Source: Parasporobacterium sp. (GTDB lineage: Bacteria > Bacillota > Clostridia > Lachnospirales > Lachnospiraceae). Taken from it: a DNA stretch of 64,000 nucleotides. The position numbers and the translations under genes were made by a program. The stretch lies in assembly GCA_017459985.1 (NCBI GenBank), contig JAFUBX010000002.1:78244-142243 (forward strand). The letters are read 5' to 3'. Positions 25,530-33,939 of the stretch are shown here, piece by piece. Each line of letters begins with the position of its first letter. The first letter of the stretch is position 1. Below the pieces are notes generated by a model. That model saw only the letters and a list, made by a program, of their open reading frames with translations, did no database searches and was not told where the DNA came from.

Positions 25530-26282
25530 ATGTTAGCAATCGCACGAAAGACTATTATCCGGGAACAGCTCCGGGAGCACAAAAGTGTGCGGATCACCGA
25601 GCTGGCCGAGCTTCTGAATGTCACCAACGAGACCATCCGAAGGGATCTCAGATCCATGGAGAAGGACGGCGATCTGATCCGAACCCACGGAGGTGCCTAT
25701 ATCCTGGACGGGGTCCAGAATGATCTGGATCTTTCCACCCGGCAGTTCCTCCGGACCGGCGAGAAGGAGATCATCTCGGAAAAATGCAGTTCCATCATTC
25801 AGAATGGAGACTATATCTTCCTCGATGCTTCTTCCACCGCCTGGTTCATTGCCAGGGCGATCATGCACCGCAAGGTCTCCGTTTTAACCGTTTCCCTGGA
25901 AATCATCAATCTTCTTTCCACTTCCTCCACGATCCGGCTTTTCGCCGTAGGCGGAGAATATTCTTCCTCCACAAAGAGCTTTACCGGCAACAGCGCCATC
26001 CAGAACCTGGAACATTACTACTTCGACAAGGCCTTTATCTCCTGCCGCAGTGTCAGCCTCGAAGCGGGTCTGACCGACACCAACGTGGATGATGCCATGC
26101 TGCACCGCCTCGCTCTGGCCCATGCCCATGAAAAATATCTGGCCATCGATAATTCCAAGCTGAACCGTGCCTCATTTGCAGGTATCGCTCCCGTGTCAGG
26201 TCTGGACGGGATCATCCTGGATCAGCCGTTTCCTGAGGACTGGGTCCGATACCTGAATGAGCACTCTGTACAGATCTACTGA
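25530..26282 (+). CDS. DeoR/GlpR family regulator of the BMC locus
   Basis: 250 residues from ATG 25530 after GGGGGGAGTTACA; a longer reading lacks a site. The N-terminal winged helix (VRITELAELLNVTNETIRRDLRSMEKDGDLIRTHGGAYI) is followed by a DeoR sensor domain with FLDASSTAWFIARAI, TVSLEIINLL, FAVGGEYSSSTKSFTGN and LAIDNSKLNRASF. Such regulators are usually repressors released by a phosphorylated sugar. It is divergent from the shell operon and convergent, overlapping by 7 bases, with mtnA. It most likely controls both, sensing a 5-deoxypentose or methylthiopentose phosphate; the effector is inferred. Confidence 0.9.
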   Translation: MLAIARKTIIREQLREHKSVRITELAELLNVTNETIRRDLRSMEKDGDLIRTHGGAYILDGVQNDLDLSTRQFLRTGEKEIISEKCSSIIQNGDYIFLDASSTAWFIARAIMHRKVSVLTVSLEIINLLSTSSTIRLFAVGGEYSSSTKSFTGNSAIQNLEHYYFDKAFISCRSVSLEAGLTDTNVDDAMLHRLALAHAHEKYLAIDNSKLNRASFAGIAPVSGLDGIILDQPFPEDWVRYLNEHSVQIY

Positions 26283-27397
26283 TCCTTTTTCTTATCAACG
26301 TATTTCTCCACCGGAAGGATCCCCATTTTCTCGAAGGATTCCTTAAAGGGCGCGTAGGCGATCCCTTTCTCTGTAATGATTCCGGTCACAAGGCTGTGGT
26401 CGGTAACATCGAACGCCGGATTGACAACGCCGACGCCCTCCGGCGCCATCCGCTCTTTGTACCACATTTCCGTGACTTCTTCCGGCTTTCTCTGTTCAAT
26501 ATGAATCTCGTCTCCCGATTCCATGGTCATATCGATGGTGGAAGACGGCGCGCACACATAGAAGGGGATCCCGTAATGTTTCGCAATGATCGCCACTCCG
26601 CTGGTCCCGATCTTATTGGCGAAATCGCCGTTGGCTGCCACCCGGTCGCATCCCACAAAGATAATACCGATTTTGCCGGATTTCATGGTATAGGAAGCCA
26701 TGTTGTCGCACTGGACATACGTATCAATGCCTGCTGCCTGCATTTCATAGGCGCTCAGCCGGGCCCCCTGCAGCAAAGGTCTTGTCTCATCACAGTACAC
26801 ATGCAGATCCTTTTTAGGATCCCAGCCATGCTCCAGCGCGATATACATCGGCGCCAGGGCGGTGCCGTATTTGGCGGTGGCCAGTGTGCCTGCGTTGCAG
26901 TGGGTCATGATTCCCACGCCCTTCCCGATCTGTTCGAGAAGTTCAAATCCGTAAGCGCCGATATTCCTGCTGATCTGGATATCCTCCTCCCGGATCGCGT
27001 TCGCTTCATCCCGGAGACGGACCTTCATCTCTTCCACGCTCAGGCGGTCTTTCTCCGCCAGCAGTACACTGTGCATCCGGTTCAGGGCCCAGCTTAAATT
27101 GACTGCGGTGGGACGGGAGGAATTAATGTATTCCATGATCTTTGTGCATTCGGTGACAAATTCCGCCATATCCGTGGTGGTCAGCTGATCCGCCAGGACA
27201 TAATAGGCGTATCCCCCGGTCACGCCGATGGCCGGAGCTCCCCGGACCCTCAGGGAATAAATGGCTTCCCAGATGTCTTCGGCGTTGTTGAGGGTCAGAT
27301 ATTTACAAACATTCGGTAATAAGGTCTGGTCAAGAATAATGATGTCTTTCTGATTCTCTGCCAGAACAACCGTATCAAGATTCAGAGCATTCTCCAT
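26276..27397 (-). CDS. mtnA: S-methyl-5-thioribose-1-phosphate isomerase
   Basis: 373 residues, normal for MtnA. LRVRGAPAIGVTGGYAYYV, the catalytic cysteine in THCNAGTLATAKYGTAL, YCDETRPLLQGARLSAYEM and the catalytic aspartate in GCDRVAANGDFANKIGT are diagnostic. It isomerises methylthioribose-1-phosphate to methylthioribulose-1-phosphate; close relatives do the same with 5-deoxyribose-1-phosphate in the DHAP shunt. It lies downstream of mtnK and the ABC importer on the same strand. No dehydratase or enolase of the classical methionine salvage route (mtnB, mtnC, mtnD, mtnW) is present, favouring cleavage by the aldolase at 24547. No encapsulation-like helix is seen. Confidence 0.95.
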   Translation of the reverse strand: MENALNLDTVVLAENQKDIIILDQTLLPNVCKYLTLNNAEDIWEAIYSLRVRGAPAIGVTGGYAYYVLADQLTTTDMAEFVTECTKIMEYINSSRPTAVNLSWALNRMHSVLLAEKDRLSVEEMKVRLRDEANAIREEDIQISRNIGAYGFELLEQIGKGVGIMTHCNAGTLATAKYGTALAPMYIALEHGWDPKKDLHVYCDETRPLLQGARLSAYEMQAAGIDTYVQCDNMASYTMKSGKIGIIFVGCDRVAANGDFANKIGTSGVAIIAKHYGIPFYVCAPSSTIDMTMESGDEIHIEQRKPEEVTEMWYKERMAPEGVGVVNPAFDVTDHSLVTGIITEKGIAYAPFKESFEKMGILPVEKYVDKKKDQ

Positions 27398-27503
27398 GAT
27401 CTGCCGGTCCTTTCAAAAATATGCCGGAACTGTATGAAATCCCGGGAGTTCTGCAGACGTTTCGTTTGACTCCTCTGCAGAACTTCCCGGAACCGATCAG
27501 TTC

Positions 27504-28718
27504 TTATGCATCTACTGTTTTCACTGCATCCTTCAGGGTATTCAGGAAGCATTTCCCGCAGTGCTTGTCAGCGCGGTTCATGATGTAGTCAATGGCTGCG
27601 GTGATGCAGATCCTTTCCGCGCGGGTCCGCTTCTGTTCATCCTGAATGGTGGTAAGATCCTTGACATTTGCCATTCCCACGGTACGCCGGATCAGCTCCA
27701 GACCGGTCACGGCGGAGGTGTCTGCCAGGATCGTGCTCAGATAATATTCCTTATAGCCCGGAGTCTTGCACATCGTATCCGTGACATGCTCATCGAAATA
27801 TTTCCCCAGCTTGTCCATGGTCATATTGATGACATCCACGATCACCGACTCGGTCCATTTGCAGAAGTTAAGATCCTCTGAAACGTCTCCGTTGCACCAT
27901 GCGAAAATAATATTGGCGATCACGTTGCCGATATCATATCCCATCGGTCCGTAGAAACAGAATTCGGGATCAAATACCATGGTGGATTCGTCGTTAATAA
28001 AGATCGATCCGGTATGAAGATCTCCGTGGATCAGGGACTGGGCATTGGTCATGAAGTCCATTTTCAGCTTGGCGACTTCCAGCTTCAGCGGATCGTTTTC
28101 GTAGAGATGCTCTTTCACGAACTCCGCATTCGGCGGGTAGACATTGTTTCTTCCCTGTTCATCATTGTAGGGCTCGGTATAGACCAGCGCTTCTGTGATA
28201 TCGCAGAGCTGCGGATTGATGAAGCTCTTCTGCAGAGCTTTCTTCTCCTGATGGTCCATGACCACATCCGTGGTGCCCATCAGGACCTGGGCCATAAAGG
28301 TTGAGATCTGATCCGCAAATTTCGGATAGGTCTTATGCTCCAGCATTGCGGTCCGCATGATGGCGTGATCCGACAGATCCTGCATGCAGCAGGTGCTCAT
28401 AACCGTATCATAGCAGTAGATCTCCGGCACATAACCGGGGGCGAGTTTTCCCTGCAGGATCAGGATTTCGGATTCCACACGGTTGCGGTCGGTATCGATG
28501 TGCATGTCTTCGGAAATCCGCAGCGACACGCCCGCCTGCTTTACGATCACACTGTGGCCTTTGGCGTCCTGTACTTTGAATACATAGTTTAAGTTGCCGT
28601 CACCGATCTCTTTGCAGGTCATGGTATCGGCATCCCATTCCTTCTGGGGTACCTTGAGTCTGGCATATTCAATGACGTCAGGCTCCTTCATCAGAAAGTA
28701 TTTACTGAAATCAGCCAT
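27504..28718 (-). CDS. mtnK: S-methyl-5-thioribose kinase
   Basis: 404 residues, normal for MtnK. EIGDGNLNYVFKV (nucleotide loop), SLIHGDLHTGSIFI (catalytic loop) and FDPEFCFYGPMGYDIGNVIAN (metal site) identify the family, with AAGGAGGT before the start. It phosphorylates methylthioribose at C1 using ATP; related kinases accept 5-deoxyribose. It stands between the ABC permease and mtnA in one transcript, so it presumably acts on the imported sugar. Cytosolic; no targeting helix seen. Confidence 0.95.
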   Translation of the reverse strand: MADFSKYFLMKEPDVIEYARLKVPQKEWDADTMTCKEIGDGNLNYVFKVQDAKGHSVIVKQAGVSLRISEDMHIDTDRNRVESEILILQGKLAPGYVPEIYCYDTVMSTCCMQDLSDHAIMRTAMLEHKTYPKFADQISTFMAQVLMGTTDVVMDHQEKKALQKSFINPQLCDITEALVYTEPYNDEQGRNNVYPPNAEFVKEHLYENDPLKLEVAKLKMDFMTNAQSLIHGDLHTGSIFINDESTMVFDPEFCFYGPMGYDIGNVIANIIFAWCNGDVSEDLNFCKWTESVIVDVINMTMDKLGKYFDEHVTDTMCKTPGYKEYYLSTILADTSAVTGLELIRRTVGMANVKDLTTIQDEQKRTRAERICITAAIDYIMNRADKHCGKCFLNTLKDAVKTVDA

Positions 28719-28733
28719 TTTTCAAAGACCTCC

Positions 28734-29735
28734 TTAGTCTTCCTTACTGGTTGCATAGGCTGCAACTAATGCCAGACAAAGAACCGCGCCTTTGACTGCA
28801 GGAAGGATGTAGTAAACAACACCGCACATGGTCATACCATTTTCCAGGACCGAGATCAGCAGGGCTCCGATGGCAGTCCCGATGGCGTTGTATTTCTCAC
28901 GGCCGCCGATGCTTCGTCCGATAAATACGGCTGCCAGGGAGCTCATCAGGTAACTGTCAGATCCGTTGATCTGGGCTGCGGAGTTTCTGGAACAAACAAC
29001 GATACCGCCGATGGCAATAAACAGTGCGGCGAACATACCGGCCATGAAACGCATTTTCTTGACATTGATACCGGACAGTTTGGCTGCGGTTTTATTGCCG
29101 CCCATTGCATACAGGTATCTGCCGTATTTGGTCCGCTCCAGAAGGATATAACAGATGGCCACGCAGATGACCATGATAATGATGATCCACGGGTCTTTAC
29201 CAATTGCCTGTGTGGAGGGGGTCCAGCCGCTTGCCGGAGACAGATCGTCTCCCTTGAAGATCTTGGCCCAGCTGGCTGCTGTCATACCTGCGGATACGGC
29301 GCTGCCGCCGGTGTAGGCAAGACCGAGGCCCTGATGAACGAACTGCAGTGCGCAGGTTGCCAGCATATCCGGAACCTTGCAGACCAGGATCAGGAACATG
29401 GTAAGAAGATACATCACCATGGCAAATATAATGGTAAGAATGATACACAGCCACAGCGGCATTCCAAACCACAGGAAGAAGGATGCGAATACGTAAGCAC
29501 AGAAGGTTCCCAGGGTACCGGCTGCCATATCAAATCCGTCCGGAGCCATGGATACCGTCGCTGCAAGTGCGAAGATCGTAACTGTTGACATGGAACGCAG
29601 GATGTTGATCAGGTTCGTGGTGGAGAAGAATGCCCCGCCTTTAATCATCGTAAAGACAATGACTGAAAGGACCAGGACCAGAACTGCCGCCCAGTTCACC
29701 AGGATCTTTCCTGCACTTTTTTTGGAAGTTGTCAT
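28734..29735 (-). CDS. Ribose-type ABC transporter permease
   Basis: 333 residues from ATG 29735 (GGAGGACTATAAA upstream; an ATG 12 codons earlier is rejected). It has roughly ten hydrophobic helices and family features such as LRSMSTVTIFALAATVSMAPDGFDMAAGTLGTF, GGNKTAAKLSGINVKKMRFMAGMF and DSYLMSSLAAVFIGRSIGGREKYNAIGTAIGALL. It pairs with the ATPase and binding protein encoded upstream. Only one permease gene is present, so a homodimer is expected. It follows them and precedes mtnK by 15 bases, placing import and phosphorylation of the sugar in one operon. Confidence 0.92.
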   Translation of the reverse strand: MTTSKKSAGKILVNWAAVLVLVLSVIVFTMIKGGAFFSTTNLINILRSMSTVTIFALAATVSMAPDGFDMAAGTLGTFCAYVFASFFLWFGMPLWLCIILTIIFAMVMYLLTMFLILVCKVPDMLATCALQFVHQGLGLAYTGGSAVSAGMTAASWAKIFKGDDLSPASGWTPSTQAIGKDPWIIIIMVICVAICYILLERTKYGRYLYAMGGNKTAAKLSGINVKKMRFMAGMFAALFIAIGGIVVCSRNSAAQINGSDSYLMSSLAAVFIGRSIGGREKYNAIGTAIGALLISVLENGMTMCGVVYYILPAVKGAVLCLALVAAYATSKED

Positions 29736-29787
29736 TTTATAGTCCTCCGTTTTAAAATCAATTATTAACAAAAGCGATTATCTGGTC

Positions 29788-31314
29788 TCACGCGAATGCT
29801 TCCTGTACTTCACCGGTGGAGTACCGCATGATCTCTGTTTCATTTGTATTTTTCGTTTCCAGCTCTGCCGTGATCCTTCCATCGAACATGACATACATAC
29901 GGTCCGTGATGGAAAGCAGCTCCGAGTTCTCGCAGGTTGCATAGATAACGCAGTTTCCGTCCTTGGCGATCTGATTGATCAGACGGAAGATCTCCTGCTT
30001 GGCGCCGACGTCAACGCCCTTGGTGGGCTCATCAAAGATGTAAACATCGCTGTCTGCTGCCAGCCATTTTCCAACCGCCACCTTCTGCTGGTTACCACCG
30101 GAAAGAAATGCCACCTTCTGCCGGATCGACGGTGTCGCGATCTGCAGCTCATCCACGAAATGCTTTGCATTCTTGGCAGTGGCGATTTCACTTACAAAGG
30201 ACAGCTTGCAGAACCGGTTCAGGGATGCGGCTGCCAGGTTGAAATTAACCGTCTCGGCAACAAGAACTCCTTCTTTCCGGCGCTCCTCAGGTACAAGAGC
30301 GATCCGGTTCTTTACGGCATCTGCCGGAATCTTGATCTTCAGTTCTTTCCCATTATAGGAAATCTTTCCGGAAGACGTCTTATATGCGCCGAACAGGGTC
30401 TTGCACAGCTCCGTCTTCCCGCCGCCTACCAGGCCGGCAAGACCGACGATCTCACCCTTGCGCACATACATATTAATATTTTTAACTTTGCCTTCTTTTT
30501 CCGTAAGGTTTTCAACGACAAAGGCTTTTTCTCCGATTTCACATATTTCTTTCGGGAAGTTCTCCTCAAAGGATCTTCCCAGCATTTTATCTACGATTTC
30601 CTTGGAAGTGGTCTCCTGAGTGATCGGTGTGGTATCTACGATCATTCCGCCTCTCATGACGGTGTAGCTGTCGCAGATCCGGAGGACCTCATGAATCCGG
30701 TGCGTAATAAAAATGATGGCCATATTATGGGTCTCGCGGAGGTGCCTTACCACACGGAACAGTTCGTCGGTTTCCGAATCCGACAACGGAGCGGTGGGCT
30801 CGTCCAGGATCAGGAAATTACATTCATTCTGGATTGCTCTGGCAATCAGGACCATCTGCTTCTGCGCCAGGGAAAGGCTGCTGCAGATCCTTCTCACATC
30901 GATATCCACATTCAGCTGCTTCAGAACTTCCCTTGCCTCCCTGCGGATCCGGGTGTAGTTCATCAGGAGTTTTCCCTTCATGTTCATAACGATATCATTG
31001 AACATAACGTTTTCCGCCACGGTCAGGTTCGGTGCCAGAGCCATATCAACTTCCTGATACACGATCTGGATCCCCAGCTTTTTGGCATCCACCGGATGTC
31101 TCAGCTCCACCGGACTTCCGTTATAAAGAACCTCACCGGTATATGTCGGATTGGCTCCTGCCAGGACCTTCATCAACGTGGATTTTCCGGCGCCGTTGGC
31201 CCCCATCAACGCATGGATCACGCCTGTGCTGATCTTGAAATTAATATCAGAGAGTGCTTTTACCCCAGGAAATTCTATTGAAACGTTTTTGGTCTCAAGA
31301 GTAATTTTTTCCAT
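29788..31314 (-). CDS. Sugar ABC transporter ATP-binding protein (RbsA/MglA type)
   Basis: 508 residues with two ATPase halves. The first has Walker [15 protein letters not shown], signature LSLAQKQMVLIARAI and Walker B LILDEPTAPLS. The second has a degenerate Walker A GLVGGGKTELCKTL, signature [16 protein letters not shown] and Walker B YIFDEPTKGVDVGAKQEIF. This is the RbsA/MglA architecture of pentose/hexose importers. It drives uptake by the permease at 28734. A hairpin separates it from the more strongly expressed binding-protein gene. Confidence 0.95.
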   Translation of the reverse strand: MEKITLETKNVSIEFPGVKALSDINFKISTGVIHALMGANGAGKSTLMKVLAGANPTYTGEVLYNGSPVELRHPVDAKKLGIQIVYQEVDMALAPNLTVAENVMFNDIVMNMKGKLLMNYTRIRREAREVLKQLNVDIDVRRICSSLSLAQKQMVLIARAIQNECNFLILDEPTAPLSDSETDELFRVVRHLRETHNMAIIFITHRIHEVLRICDSYTVMRGGMIVDTTPITQETTSKEIVDKMLGRSFEENFPKEICEIGEKAFVVENLTEKEGKVKNINMYVRKGEIVGLAGLVGGGKTELCKTLFGAYKTSSGKISYNGKELKIKIPADAVKNRIALVPEERRKEGVLVAETVNFNLAAASLNRFCKLSFVSEIATAKNAKHFVDELQIATPSIRQKVAFLSGGNQQKVAVGKWLAADSDVYIFDEPTKGVDVGAKQEIFRLINQIAKDGNCVIYATCENSELLSITDRMYVMFDGRITAELETKNTNETEIMRYSTGEVQEAFA

Positions 31315-31408
31315 TTAATAGTCCCTCCCGGTCAGGCAGTTGTCATGTGCCTGACGACTTTATATGTACAGAGGGCTGCATCCCCTGTACATCAGTTCTT
31401 TTAAGAAG

Positions 31409-31441
31409 AAAGGGCGTCAAAGTAAACCTCCGACGCCCTTT
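31409..31441 (-). terminator. Attenuator hairpin between binding protein and ATPase genes
   Basis: Perfect 10-base stem AAAGGGCGTC / GACGCCCTTT with a 13-base loop. On the minus strand it is followed by CTTCTT rather than a full T run, so it likely acts as a partial terminator or RNA-stabilising stem that keeps binding-protein levels above those of the ATPase. Confidence 0.65.
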
Positions 31442-31510
31442 ACACTTACTTTACTTTGTTAAATCAACTGTCTTGAACTTGTACTCTCTCATTGATTTAT
31501 CCGGTATGGA

Positions 31511-32662
31511 TTAATGACCAAGCAGTTCAACCATCCAGTCGCAAGTCGGCATCCAGGATGTATCGGAATAGGACTCTGCTGCTACCAGATCCAGATTCTC
31601 AATGGTGATGCCTTCCTGAGAAGTAACCTGCTCCTGAGTAACGATGGTGGAAGGAATCTCCATCCATGCGCCGATTTCCGGATAGTAGCAGGAAGCTGCT
31701 TCGATATCTTCATACTGATCTGCTAATTCAAGAGCCAGAACACGGCATGCAAATTCGCCGTTCAGGTTCCAGTTTGTGGTAGCGCAGGCTTTCCACTGGG
31801 AATCCGGCTCCTGCATGAACTGAATATCCTCGTTGCAGATATCAACGGAAACCATCGGGATCTGACGATTGTTCTCTCTCAGTGCCTGATATACGCCCTG
31901 TGCATATGCATCATAGCAGCACCAGATACCATCGATATCATCATCGGAGTATTTAGCCAGAGTAGCTGTGGTAACGTCACGCATGGAAGAAGTTGCCTGC
32001 TGATCGTTTGAAGGAGCAATTCTTTCAACGGTCACGATCTTGCCTTCGTCAACATACGGCTGATAGCCGACCTGACGACGATCGAACGGGCTGTTGTAGC
32101 CGGCACCCTGCTGAACCTGAAGAATGTTCAGAGGCTCACCTGCTGCGACCTTCTCAGCGTTCTCCGGAAGAGCCATGATAGCTTCAACCAGACCTGCTGC
32201 GAAGCCTGCATCCTGCTGGAAGAACTGGGTAACGCCATCGATCTTTGCTGTTTCGCCGTTTGCATCCTTGAACGGAGTATCGAAGGTAACGATCTTCAGA
32301 TCCGGATACTGAGCAAGAATGTCAGAAATGTACTGCCAAGCATACTCCTGGCCGCCGTGGGAAAGCATCAGGCCGTCATAGCCGCCGGCTGCACACTGTG
32401 CAACGGTCTCCTGCCATGTCTCTGCATTGTCAGAGCAGAAGAAGGTATCAGCGGTCATACCCAGCTTCTCAGCGGTGGACTCGAAATTGTCAGACCACAT
32501 CTGGAAAATGGTTGCCGGGGTCATGAGCATGATGTAAGCAATCTTCTTTCCTGCTACCGGTGACTCAACTGCTTCGCCTGCATTTGCTGCAACAGCTCCG
32601 CCTAAGATACCGATTGTCAGTACGCCTGCTAACAGCATAGCTGCAATTTTTCTTAACTTCAT
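31511..32662 (-). CDS. Sugar ABC transporter substrate-binding protein
   Basis: 383 residues with a signal peptide (MKLRKIAAMLLAGVLTIGILGGAVAANAGEA). The mature part is a periplasmic-binding-protein type 1 fold: KIAYIMLMTPATIFQMWSDNFESTAEKLGMTADTFFCSDNAETWQETVAQCAAGGYDGLMLSHGGQEYAW, later IDGIWCCYDAYAQGVYQAL. It feeds the ribose-type permease encoded downstream. No lipobox is visible although Gram-positive binding proteins usually need one. Given mtnK and mtnA in the same operon, the ligand is probably a free 5-deoxypentose or methylthioribose; this is inference. Confidence 0.9.
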   Translation of the reverse strand: MKLRKIAAMLLAGVLTIGILGGAVAANAGEAVESPVAGKKIAYIMLMTPATIFQMWSDNFESTAEKLGMTADTFFCSDNAETWQETVAQCAAGGYDGLMLSHGGQEYAWQYISDILAQYPDLKIVTFDTPFKDANGETAKIDGVTQFFQQDAGFAAGLVEAIMALPENAEKVAAGEPLNILQVQQGAGYNSPFDRRQVGYQPYVDEGKIVTVERIAPSNDQQATSSMRDVTTATLAKYSDDDIDGIWCCYDAYAQGVYQALRENNRQIPMVSVDICNEDIQFMQEPDSQWKACATTNWNLNGEFACRVLALELADQYEDIEAASCYYPEIGAWMEIPSTIVTQEQVTSQEGITIENLDLVAAESYSDTSWMPTCDWMVELLGH

Positions 32663-32696
32663 AAAACGAAACCTCCTTAAAAAATTAGTGTGAGAA

Positions 32697-32715
32697 TTTG
32701 GTAATTATTGCCAAA
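32697..32715. promoter_or_regulatory. Near-palindromic operator in the ABC-mtn leader
   Basis: TTTGGTAATTATTGCCAAA is a 19-base near-perfect palindrome lying downstream of the predicted transcription start and upstream of the binding-protein start codon, a position suited to repression. It does not match the inverted repeat near deoR, so the regulator is uncertain. Confidence 0.4.
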
Positions 32716-32741
32716 CTCTAAACTTTTACACCCTCGTTTTT

Positions 32742-32771
32742 AGCATATTTCGCCATCAAAGTAAAGGTGAA
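32742..32771 (-). promoter_or_regulatory. Candidate promoter of the ABC-mtnK-mtnA operon
   Basis: On the minus strand TTCACC and TATGCT are separated by 18 bases, about 80 bases before the binding-protein start. Moderate match only. Confidence 0.4.
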
Positions 32772-32911
32772 TTTTTCCGCTTTTGTTCTATTTCATGTGT
32801 TTTTGTTGTTTTTATACAAAATTCTCCCTCCGCCATTATGCCTTTTTATTATTCGCCTTTCCGGCCGGCGGTTGCGGTAATGTGATTGAAGGATACGATA
32901 GGCCGAAGCAA

Positions 32912-32940
32912 TTGTGACATCGGAATTTTCGTATTATAAT
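32912..32940 (+). promoter_or_regulatory. Promoter of the PHP gene
   Basis: TTGTGA and a perfect TATAAT with 17-base spacing, 70 bases before the start codon. Confidence 0.65.
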
Positions 32941-33010
32941 AGGTGCGGTTTTATGTTTCAGGCACGGGGAGTATCCGTTACTTATATTAATAGGAAGAGA
33001 GGCTTTTAAG

Positions 33011-33922
33011 ATGCGCCGGGAGAATCATGTGATCGATCTGCATATGCACAGCGTCCATTCTGACGGGACCTTCACTACGCAGGATCTGCTGAACATGCTG
33101 TGGGACAAGGATGTGGACATTTTCTCTTTTACGGATCATGACAGCATCGGCTGCTATCAGGATCTTGAACAGGGAAAGGCCCGGCTGTATTCCGGCGTCA
33201 CGCTGATCCCCGGGGTGGAGCTGACCTGCCAGGTGGGCGGGGAGCTGCGGGATATGCTGGGCTACGGGATCGATGTTTCCGTGATCGCAGAGTATCTGGA
33301 CCGCAAATACAGTCCGGAAAACCGGATCCGCAAGCAGCAGCTGGTCCTGGAGCGATTCAAGGAGATCTGCCGGAAGAAGCATCTGACCTTTGATGAAAGC
33401 ATCACGGCCAATGAAGGAAAAAAGGCGGAAGGATATACGGTCATGTTCATGGAACTGAACCGCCATCCGGAAAATATTGCCAAGTATCCGTTCCTGAATG
33501 ACGCGACCCGCCTGTACTGGGATCATTTTACGAATCCGGAAAGCGAATTCTTTGTGGACGAGACCTTCGATCTGCCTGATTTTGAAGAAGCGATCCGGGT
33601 CATCCATCAAGCCGGAGGAATGGCATTTGTGGCCCACCCCTATGTCTACGGACTGTCTGACAGGGATACGGAAGCCCTTGTCCGGTTTGCCGCCGACAAA
33701 GGGGCCGACGGCATGGAACTGAAGCACCAGTCGAACAGGGAAGGGCATGTGGAAAAACTCCGCCGGATCGCAGAGAAGTATCAGTTGTATCTGAGCGGCG
33801 GCACGGATTTCCACGGATACAACAAACCGGGAATCAAGCTGGTCACCGCCTACGGCAATATGCAAATGGACTTCCGGGATATGGAGCCCTGGTTCGGCCT
33901 GGTGAAAAAGGTCGAGGCATGA
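33011..33922 (+). CDS. PHP-domain phosphoesterase (TrpH/YciV-like)
   Basis: 303 residues. Metal-binding motifs of the PHP fold are visible: VIDLHMHSVHSDGTFT, FSFTDHDSIG, LIPGVELTCQ, FVAHPYVYG and LSGGTDFHGYNKPG. Relatives act as 3',5'-nucleotide bisphosphate phosphatases or 5'-3' exoribonucleases using three metal ions. It is a stand-alone gene with its own promoter and converges with the ribokinase gene. Confidence 0.88.
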   Translation: MRRENHVIDLHMHSVHSDGTFTTQDLLNMLWDKDVDIFSFTDHDSIGCYQDLEQGKARLYSGVTLIPGVELTCQVGGELRDMLGYGIDVSVIAEYLDRKYSPENRIRKQQLVLERFKEICRKKHLTFDESITANEGKKAEGYTVMFMELNRHPENIAKYPFLNDATRLYWDHFTNPESEFFVDETFDLPDFEEAIRVIHQAGGMAFVAHPYVYGLSDRDTEALVRFAADKGADGMELKHQSNREGHVEKLRRIAEKYQLYLSGGTDFHGYNKPGIKLVTAYGNMQMDFRDMEPWFGLVKKVEA

Positions 33923-33939
33923 ACCCCGGAAGCCGGTCC

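Larger units (their letters stand above)
32663..33010. other. Divergent intergenic control region (ABC-mtn operon / PHP gene)
   Basis: About 350 bases without a gene. It holds a minus-strand promoter for the ABC operon, a plus-strand promoter for the PHP gene and one near-palindrome, listed separately. The centre is AT-rich (runs of T on the plus strand near 32775-32825). No riboswitch fold is evident by eye. Confidence 0.6.

Noticed and set aside
24547-28718. Interpretation as a fucose/rhamnose microcompartment
   Set aside because: The aldolase family allows it, but there is no fucose or rhamnose isomerase or kinase in the window, whereas mtnA and mtnK supply exactly these steps for a 5-modified ribose. 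Kept as the main alternative.
26276-28718. Classical methionine salvage pathway
   Set aside because: No mtnB, mtnC/X, mtnD or mtnW genes in the region, and the operon continues with an importer rather than salvage enzymes.
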